A stretch of DNA of 34,618 bases. Origin: an uncultured Gammaproteobacteria bacterium (GTDB taxonomy: Bacteria > Pseudomonadota > Gammaproteobacteria > Pseudomonadales > Azotimanducaceae). Position 1 is the stretch's first letter. Each line of letters begins with the position of its first letter. Position numbers and translations under genes: made by a program. The stretch is from contig CAJXBG010000035.1 of the NCBI GenBank assembly GCA_913050215.1, positions 1 through 34,618 on the forward strand, in the 5' to 3' direction. Shown here piece after piece: positions 29,873 through 34,618 of this stretch. The notes under the pieces are model-generated. The model saw only the letters and a program-made list of their open reading frames with translations, was not told the origin of the DNA and ran no database searches.

Positions 29873-30187
29873 CTAGCCTCCAGAAATATCAGTTATCTTA
29901 ACTTCGGTGAACCACTGGCGATGTCCCGCCTGTCTGCGATAGTGCTTTCTGCGACGCATCTTGATGATGGTGACTTTCTTGTCACGACCATGAGAGATGA
30001 CTTCTGCAGAGACTTTTCCACCCTCGACGAATGGCGCTCCAACTTTAACGTCGTCGCCTTCTCCAATCATCATCACTTCATCAAAGTCGACGGTCTCGCC
30101 GGCTTCGACACTCAATTTTTCAAGCTTGAGCACTTCACCAGGCTCGACGCGATGTTGCTTACCGCCAGTTTTTATTACAGCGTACAT
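29873..30187 (-). CDS. rplU: 50S ribosomal protein L21
   Basis: This is a large-subunit protein that binds 23S r[21 protein letters not shown] opens the protein, and [23 protein letters not shown] near the C-terminus is shortened here to the conserved core [14 protein letters not shown]. Length is 104 aa. It is the first gene of rplU-rpmA and is divergent from ispB, an arrangement conserved in gammaproteobacteria. Confidence 0.98.
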   Translation of the reverse strand: MYAVIKTGGKQHRVEPGEVLKLEKLSVEAGETVDFDEVMMIGEGDDVKVGAPFVEGGKVSAEVISHGRDKKVTIIKMRRRKHYRRQAGHRQWFTEVKITDISGG

Positions 30188-30500
30188 TGTTTCTTCACTC
30201 TGTCAGATTGACTGTTTATATAATTAGAAATGCGAGTCCCTGAAACGTCGTGTTCCTCAGCGCTTTGCACATGGTCTTTCGTGAGCCGAAATGCTCGATG
30301 TAGACCAATGATCGCTGCCAGACCCTGTTTCAGGGTGCGCAATTCTACGGTAAGCCGTCTTGCCAATCAAGCTCGATTTTAGCACTTCACTTCTCAGGTC
30401 TGCTGATGCCTTGACACCGTTGATGCACAGCCCTAGCATGCCACATCTTGGCAAACTGCTTGGACGCTTAGCGCGTTATCGATTTTACTCGAGTTTTTTC
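30188..30500. promoter_or_regulatory. rplU/ispB divergent intergenic region
   Basis: This 313-bp stretch holds the divergent promoters. For rplU, TTTCAG (30240-30245) and TATATA (30217-30222) on the minus strand are 17 bp apart, a modest match placed about 30 bp from the start codon. A perfect small hairpin ACCCTG-TTT-CAGGGT lies at 30322-30336. The ispB frame stays open upstream to 30360, but the extra residues do not resemble the family. I found no clear promoter for ispB. Confidence 0.4.
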
Positions 30501-31466
30501 ATGGATCACCCATTTTACACCACCGTCAAAACGGACTTTAGCGCTGTAGACGTGCTCATTAAGTCCAGCTTGGTGACCCGAGTGCCTCTTGTAGAGGAGA
30601 TATCAACCTATCTGATCGAAGCTGGCGGAAAACGCCTACGACCGCTGCTTGTCCTATTGGCGGCAAAAGCCTGCAATTACCAGCAGCATCAGCATATCAA
30701 TCTAGCAACAATTATCGAGTTTCTACACACGGCTATGTTGCTGCACGATGATGTGGTTGATGAGTCAGATCTTCGTCGCGGGCGAAAGACAGTCAACGCT
30801 GCCTGGGGTAACCCGGCTAGCGTACTAGTTGGCGATTTTCTACACTCTCGCGCTTTTGAGATGATGGTAGAAATTGGTGATTTAAGAGTCATGGAAATTT
30901 TGTCCCACGCGACGAACACCATCGCCGAAGGAGAGGTACAACAACTCGGTAACATCAGAAACCCGGACGCAACGGAACAAAGTTATATTGAAGTGATAAA
31001 TCGCAAAACCGCCATGCTATTTGAGGCCGCATCGCATTCAGGCGCCGTGCTCGCGGGCGCTTCGCCGGAGCAAGAGTTGTCGCTTCAACAATACGGCTGC
31101 CACCTTGGTGTGGCATTCCAGCTCATCGATGACATTCTTGACTATGAGGGTTCAACCGAACAACTAGGCAAAAATGTTGGTGATGATTTCGCCGAAGGCA
31201 AAGTTACGCTGCCATTGATCGTCGCCATGCGCAACGGCTCCCCTGAGCAAGCCTCCACTGTGAGACAGGCAATACTTACCGGTGAAGTAGCTGACATCGA
31301 TAATTTACTGAAAACAGTCAAAGCCACCGGTGGGCTACAGTACACGGAGGCATTGGCGGTCGCGGAGATCGACAAGGCCACCGCCTGCCTCGAAAAACTG
31401 CCTTCTTCTGTTTACAAAGATGCTATGCATGACCTCGCGCGTTACTCAATTAATCGCGAGTACTAA
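30501..31466 (+). CDS. ispB: Polyprenyl (probably octaprenyl) diphosphate synthase
   Basis: This trans-prenyltransferase makes the ubiquinone side chain from farnesyl diphosphate and IPP. The first Asp-rich motif is LLHDDVVDESDLRRG (Asp83, Asp84, Asp87) and the second is FQLIDDILDYEG (Asp210, Asp211). EAGGKRLRPLLVLL, GNPASVLVGDFL and GKVTLPLI complete the family set. The ATG at 30501 (MDHPFYTTVKTDFSAVD) gives 321 aa, as in homologues. Longer versions from 30360 or 30423 add an unconserved N-terminus. Chain length (C40 or C45) cannot be told from sequence. Its stop is 3 bp from the end of a converging gene. Confidence 0.94.
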   Translation: MDHPFYTTVKTDFSAVDVLIKSSLVTRVPLVEEISTYLIEAGGKRLRPLLVLLAAKACNYQQHQHINLATIIEFLHTAMLLHDDVVDESDLRRGRKTVNAAWGNPASVLVGDFLHSRAFEMMVEIGDLRVMEILSHATNTIAEGEVQQLGNIRNPDATEQSYIEVINRKTAMLFEAASHSGAVLAGASPEQELSLQQYGCHLGVAFQLIDDILDYEGSTEQLGKNVGDDFAEGKVTLPLIVAMRNGSPEQASTVRQAILTGEVADIDNLLKTVKATGGLQYTEALAVAEIDKATACLEKLPSSVYKDAMHDLARYSINREY

Positions 31467-31469
31467 AGC

Positions 31470-32177
31470 TTAATACTTTATATCGGAGCGTCCAACGCTC
31501 TTGCCAATGTGCCCAACCTTCTCACCCATCGTATAGAACTCTCCACTCCCTGCGGTCATACCAAAAAAGGGAACACTTTCAACAAGCAACTTTCCGTCTC
31601 GATCACACACGCCCTCAAGTACGCTCGTGGCGACCACTTCCGCAAGGAAAATTGTTCGAATGGGCGGCACTTCTATCGTATTGAAGACCTTACACTCGAC
31701 ATGAATTGGAGATTCTTTAATTGCCGGCGCATCGACTCTGGTTGCTGATTCTCGAGTCAAGCCCGACAATCTGAATTTGTCGTCAATTTTGGTCGAATTC
31801 ATATCGACTCGATCGAAGGACTCCATAATATCAACCGTTGGAACGTTAAGCACAAACTCTCCGTGTTTGCGTATCATGGGCAAAGCTACATGGACGTTCT
31901 CTACGCTAATACCGATTTGCGGCGGCTTGCCATTGATAACAAATGTCCAGACTACCGATATTTCATCTTTACCGGGCTCTAACCCATTGACCGTTAGCAT
32001 TATGGCAGGCACCGGTGGAATCATTGGGCCGGCCTCCGCGAGCTTAACCCGTGCATCTCCAATACCTTTGGCATTGGCTGGTTTACCGCCGGCCTTGCCC
32101 AACGCTGGCGCGCCGGCCATCAGACCTGTGATGAGGGTGTTTTTTACAAGTGTTCTTCTTGTGACAGGAACAGGCAT
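31470..32177 (-). CDS. Flavoredoxin/flavin reductase-like protein with twin-arginine leader
   Basis: This 235-aa protein begins MPVPVTRRTLVKNTLITGLMAG, with the pattern T-R-R-x-L-x-K and a following hydrophobic stretch that fits a Tat signal. The rest resembles the FMN-binding split-barrel of flavoredoxin/flavin reductases: PPQIGISVENVHVALPMI, GEFVLNVPTVDI, KIDDKFRLSGL and ESPIHVECKVF, with a late AEVVATSVLEGV. Such proteins usually lack signal peptides. If it binds FMN and is exported by Tat, folding with cofactor before export would make sense. The start is 6 nt after the MOSC gene, so the two share a transcript. Substrate is unknown. Confidence 0.7.
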   Translation of the reverse strand: MPVPVTRRTLVKNTLITGLMAGAPALGKAGGKPANAKGIGDARVKLAEAGPMIPPVPAIMLTVNGLEPGKDEISVVWTFVINGKPPQIGISVENVHVALPMIRKHGEFVLNVPTVDIMESFDRVDMNSTKIDDKFRLSGLTRESATRVDAPAIKESPIHVECKVFNTIEVPPIRTIFLAEVVATSVLEGVCDRDGKLLVESVPFFGMTAGSGEFYTMGEKVGHIGKSVGRSDIKY

Positions 32178-32183
32178 GATTAT

Positions 32184-32999
32184 CTACTCCAGGTTATCGC
32201 CGATGGCCAGTTTGCCATCAGCTATTGCTGTTACATAAATACCAAACATGATTCCCCCTGCATAGCCATCTGCTCTTTTTCGATATTTGCTAAGGGTGCG
32301 CAATGGCTCTTTAGCCACTTCTCCTGTTTCTTGATCCGTAGTCGTCACAGTGCAACGCTCGCAAATGGCGACGCTCTCCAAATTAAGGCTAGGGAAATTG
32401 AAAATCTCTAAACTATCTTCTTTATAGGCCTCGAGAAGATCCACAACAATGTTTGGTCTGAAACGATTCATTGGCAGTTCATCCGAGAGTCTCGCATTCA
32501 GATCATCGAGTGACTCAGTGTTTGTGAGCAATATCGGTGCGGCATCTACAAATTTCGTCTGAGGTTTACCGTGAACACTTGCAAACTCGGGCACCGGCAA
32601 AAACCAGGGCGCGGCACCATTCGTGCGCGCTAGTCTGACTTCAGCTCCTAGCCTTTCAGTCAGCCATAAGGCAACGTCGTCTCCCATATCCTGAATCGAC
32701 AGGTCACTTCCATATACCTGAATTTTGCCCAATGTCTGTTTCGAACTCACCGCGCAGTTAAGCTCAAAATTCGAGGTTCCAGGAAAGCTCAGCTCAAGAT
32801 ACTCCGCAGATTTCCAGACAGCCGACAAATACATCATGCTCGATAGCTGTTTCTGATTGATTCGCTCTCCATCTTTGATGACGGCAAATTCACGATCACC
32901 CACCAAACCCATGGGGGTTACCGTAGCCTGATCGACACTGTAACCACGACAACCTTTAATGGGATATAACAACAAATCTGATACTTTTGCTTGGCTCAT
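32184..32999 (-). CDS. MOSC domain protein (YcbX/mARC-like)
   Basis: The N-terminal MOSC beta-barrel (VSDLLLYPIKGCRGYSVDQA, then GLVGDREFAVI) is followed by the MOSC domain with RFRPNIVV and the Cys motif ICERCTVTTTDQETGE (Cys213, Cys216), then EPLRTLSKYRK. In YcbX and mARC the conserved Cys ligates molybdenum cofactor, and the enzymes reduce N-hydroxylated compounds. No fused ferredoxin domain is present, while E. coli YcbX has one, so a separate electron donor would be needed. The start at 32999 is chosen over 33020 because GGGGAG lies just upstream and MSQAKVSDLLLYPIKG aligns with the family. Length is 271 aa. No signal peptide is seen. Confidence 0.85.
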   Translation of the reverse strand: MSQAKVSDLLLYPIKGCRGYSVDQATVTPMGLVGDREFAVIKDGERINQKQLSSMMYLSAVWKSAEYLELSFPGTSNFELNCAVSSKQTLGKIQVYGSDLSIQDMGDDVALWLTERLGAEVRLARTNGAAPWFLPVPEFASVHGKPQTKFVDAAPILLTNTESLDDLNARLSDELPMNRFRPNIVVDLLEAYKEDSLEIFNFPSLNLESVAICERCTVTTTDQETGEVAKEPLRTLSKYRKRADGYAGGIMFGIYVTAIADGKLAIGDNLE

Positions 33000-33045
33000 A
33001 CTGTTTCTCTCCCCTAACAATTGATCTAAAAGTCGCTAGACAGAT

Positions 33046-34618
33046 CTATGTGGATGGCTTTAGCACTTTGCGATACAGCTCCTGATCATTGCGATCCATC
33101 AGTCGAACAGTAAGTTCCTGACTCGACTGCTCAATGTCCACCAAACCAAAAAATTGCAACCCGGCGCTGGGAGGCAGATTCACCCCCTGCGCGGTCGTTG
33201 GTACTTTTGAGAATTTTACTTCCGGTCCAAAGGTATCATCTAGCTGCAAGAGACCAAAAGTTCCAGCGTGAATCGGGCCTGAAACGAATTCCCAAAAAGG
33301 CAAAAACTCTTTAAATGCAGCCCTGTCCGGATGATAGTGATGCGCAGCAGTGTAGTGCACATCAGCGGTAATCCAGAGCGTGTTTTTGACATCATGTTGT
33401 TTCAAAGAACGGAGTAAACCAGCCAACTCAAGCTCCCGGCCTAGTGGCGCACCTTTAATGCCGTTAGCAATTCCCTCGACACCGCTTGAGGAACTGTAGT
33501 CATCCCAGATCACGAGCCCGATTGGCATGTCAGATGCAATGACTTTCCAGGTCGCCTGACTGTCCATCAGCGCCTGTTTAAACCATGCCATTTGAGTTGC
33601 GCCGAGCACACTTGACTGATCATCAAGCTGGGTCTGATCACCATCAGTATTGGGGCCGCGATAAGACCGCAAATCCAACATAAATACATCCAGCATCGGG
33701 CCATAACTTATTTTTCGGTAGATACGCCCCGCTTCTAACGAATGGGTTCTTGTGGGCAGCATTTCGTGAAAAGCCCGTTTCCCGCGGCGAGCGAGTATTT
33801 CTATTGATTTCTCGGTGTAGCGTGGATCATTAGAGAGATCTTTTGAAGATGACCAATTATCCGTCACCTCGTGGTCATCCCATTGGTAGTAAACTGGAAT
33901 CTGACTATTGAACGACCGCAAGTGTGTATCACGTAAATTGTAGCGCCAACGGCCCCGGTATTCCTCGAGGGATTCTGCGACTTTGTGCACACCGTCTGAG
34001 ACGACATTTCGCCAGACGGAGCCGTCAGGCATTTTCTGTTCTTTTTGAATAGGTCCATCAGCATAGATCGTATCGCCGCTGTGAATCATAAAGTCCGGCG
34101 AGTGACGAGCGATAGTCGAATAGGTTGCCATGCCGCCATGTGCCGGATCAATCCCCCATCCCTGCCCCGCTGTGTCTCCGGACCACGCGAAACGCACGTC
34201 TTTCTTTTCCTCGCTTGCAGCCGCGGGCGCGGTTCGGCAACTGCCGGTCATTATTGGTGACTTTGCCTTCGGCTGATCCAAAGCTGAGAAGTAAACGCGA
34301 TAATAAATTTCACGACCTTCAGGTAGCCCAGTAAGCAAACATTTAGCCGCAAGACCAGATTCTTCGTTAGCTAACACAGGTGCAAAACGGATCACCTCGT
34401 TAAAAGCTTGGTCTACCGAGGCCTCCACATGCATGAAACCAGGACGGTCGGTCGAGGACCAAACCACACAGGAGTGATGATCTGCATCACCAGACTGAAC
34501 CCCATATTGCATAACCGGTCGCTGAGGCCCAAAGCTGACTGTTGGTGCAGCGCAACCGGTGAGAGCGCCAGCACCTGATACAGCGGACAGCTGGAGAAAA
34601 CCGCGACGCGGAATTGAG
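33046..34618 (-). CDS. PhoD-like phosphatase, Tat lipoprotein, 5' end beyond window
   Basis: This is a metallophosphatase of the PhoD/alkaline phosphatase D type. It has an N-terminal beta domain (QYGVQSGDADHHSCVVWS) and a catalytic domain with SGDTAGQGWG, HSGDTIYADG, WDDHEVTDNW and WITADVHYTAAHHYH, carrying the metal-binding Asp/His residues. An internal ATG at 34512 is not the true start. The frame stays open to the window edge and reads IPRRGFLQLSAVSGAG, then ALTGC just upstream, that is a twin-arginine motif and a lipobox. The start codon lies to the right of the window. About 523 residues are visible. It is followed 46 nt later by the MOSC gene. Substrate is not known; phosphodiesters are usual for PhoD. 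Confidence 0.88.
   Translation of the reverse strand, partial: SIPRRGFLQLSAVSGAGALTGCAAPTVSFGPQRPVMQYGVQSGDADHHSCVVWSSTDRPGFMHVEASVDQAFNEVIRFAPVLANEESGLAAKCLLTGLPEGREIYYRVYFSALDQPKAKSPIMTGSCRTAPAAASEEKKDVRFAWSGDTAGQGWGIDPAHGGMATYSTIARHSPDFMIHSGDTIYADGPIQKEQKMPDGSVWRNVVSDGVHKVAESLEEYRGRWRYNLRDTHLRSFNSQIPVYYQWDDHEVTDNWSSSKDLSNDPRYTEKSIEILARRGKRAFHEMLPTRTHSLEAGRIYRKISYGPMLDVFMLDLRSYRGPNTDGDQTQLDDQSSVLGATQMAWFKQALMDSQATWKVIASDMPIGLVIWDDYSSSSGVEGIANGIKGAPLGRELELAGLLRSLKQHDVKNTLWITADVHYTAAHHYHPDRAAFKEFLPFWEFVSGPIHAGTFGLLQLDDTFGPEVKFSKVPTTAQGVNLPPSAGLQFFGLVDIEQSSQELTVRLMDRNDQELYRKVLKPST

Overview
The window looks like chromosomal core DNA from a gammaproteobacterium of the Pseudomonadales/Cellvibrionales type, at moderate GC. 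This rests on gene order and protein character, not on a database search. From memory of the Pseudomonas aeruginosa PAO1 map, two blocks that lie apart there are joined here: rrn-pssA-ilvH-ilvI, and pgeF-rluD-bamD-pilS-pilR-fimT-[minor pilins-pilY1-pilY2-pilE]-ispH-fkpB-lspA-ribF-murJ-rpsT-proB-obgE-rpmA-rplU-ispB.

Layout. Positions 1-560 (-) hold the 5' third of a 16S rRNA gene, with a long leader carrying boxB/boxA/boxC antitermination signals and a P1-type promoter near 1018-1045. Upstream of it and co-directional are pssA, ilvN and ilvI (phosphatidylserine synthase and the two acetolactate synthase subunits). A small exported DUF4124 protein (+) follows. Next come pgeF and rluD (-), divergent from bamD-pilS-pilR-fimT (+): a BAM lipoprotein, the type IV pilus two-component regulators, and a FimT-type minor pilin with a putative DNA-binding GRVR motif. 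Facing these is a large minus-strand operon, pilE-fimU-pilV-pilW-pilX-pilY1-pilY2, that builds the tip/priming complex of type IVa pili. PilY1 is very large (about 2090 residues) because of an N-terminal stack of cadherin-like repeats. Upstream on the same strand is the tightly overlapped lspA-fkpB-ispH cluster, with ribF and murJ. rpsT (+) follows, then proB-obgE and rpmA-rplU (-) separated by a clear intrinsic terminator, divergent from ispB (+).

The last 3 kb (-) is an accessory-looking cluster with three genes: a PhoD-like phosphatase with a twin-arginine signal and lipobox that runs off the window edge, a MOSC-domain protein of the YcbX/mARC type, and a flavoredoxin-like protein that also carries a twin-arginine-like leader.

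Most of the window is housekeeping. The most interesting points are the giant cadherin-like PilY1 with several predicted calcium loops, the absence of ileS between ribF and lspA and of ilvC between ilvN and pssA, the moved and reoriented minor-pilin operon with pilE first, the FimT GRxR motif, and the terminal Tat/MOSC/flavin-fold trio. I see no CRISPR array, insertion sequence, prophage or tRNA gene. I cannot point to a convincingly new defence or biosynthetic system.
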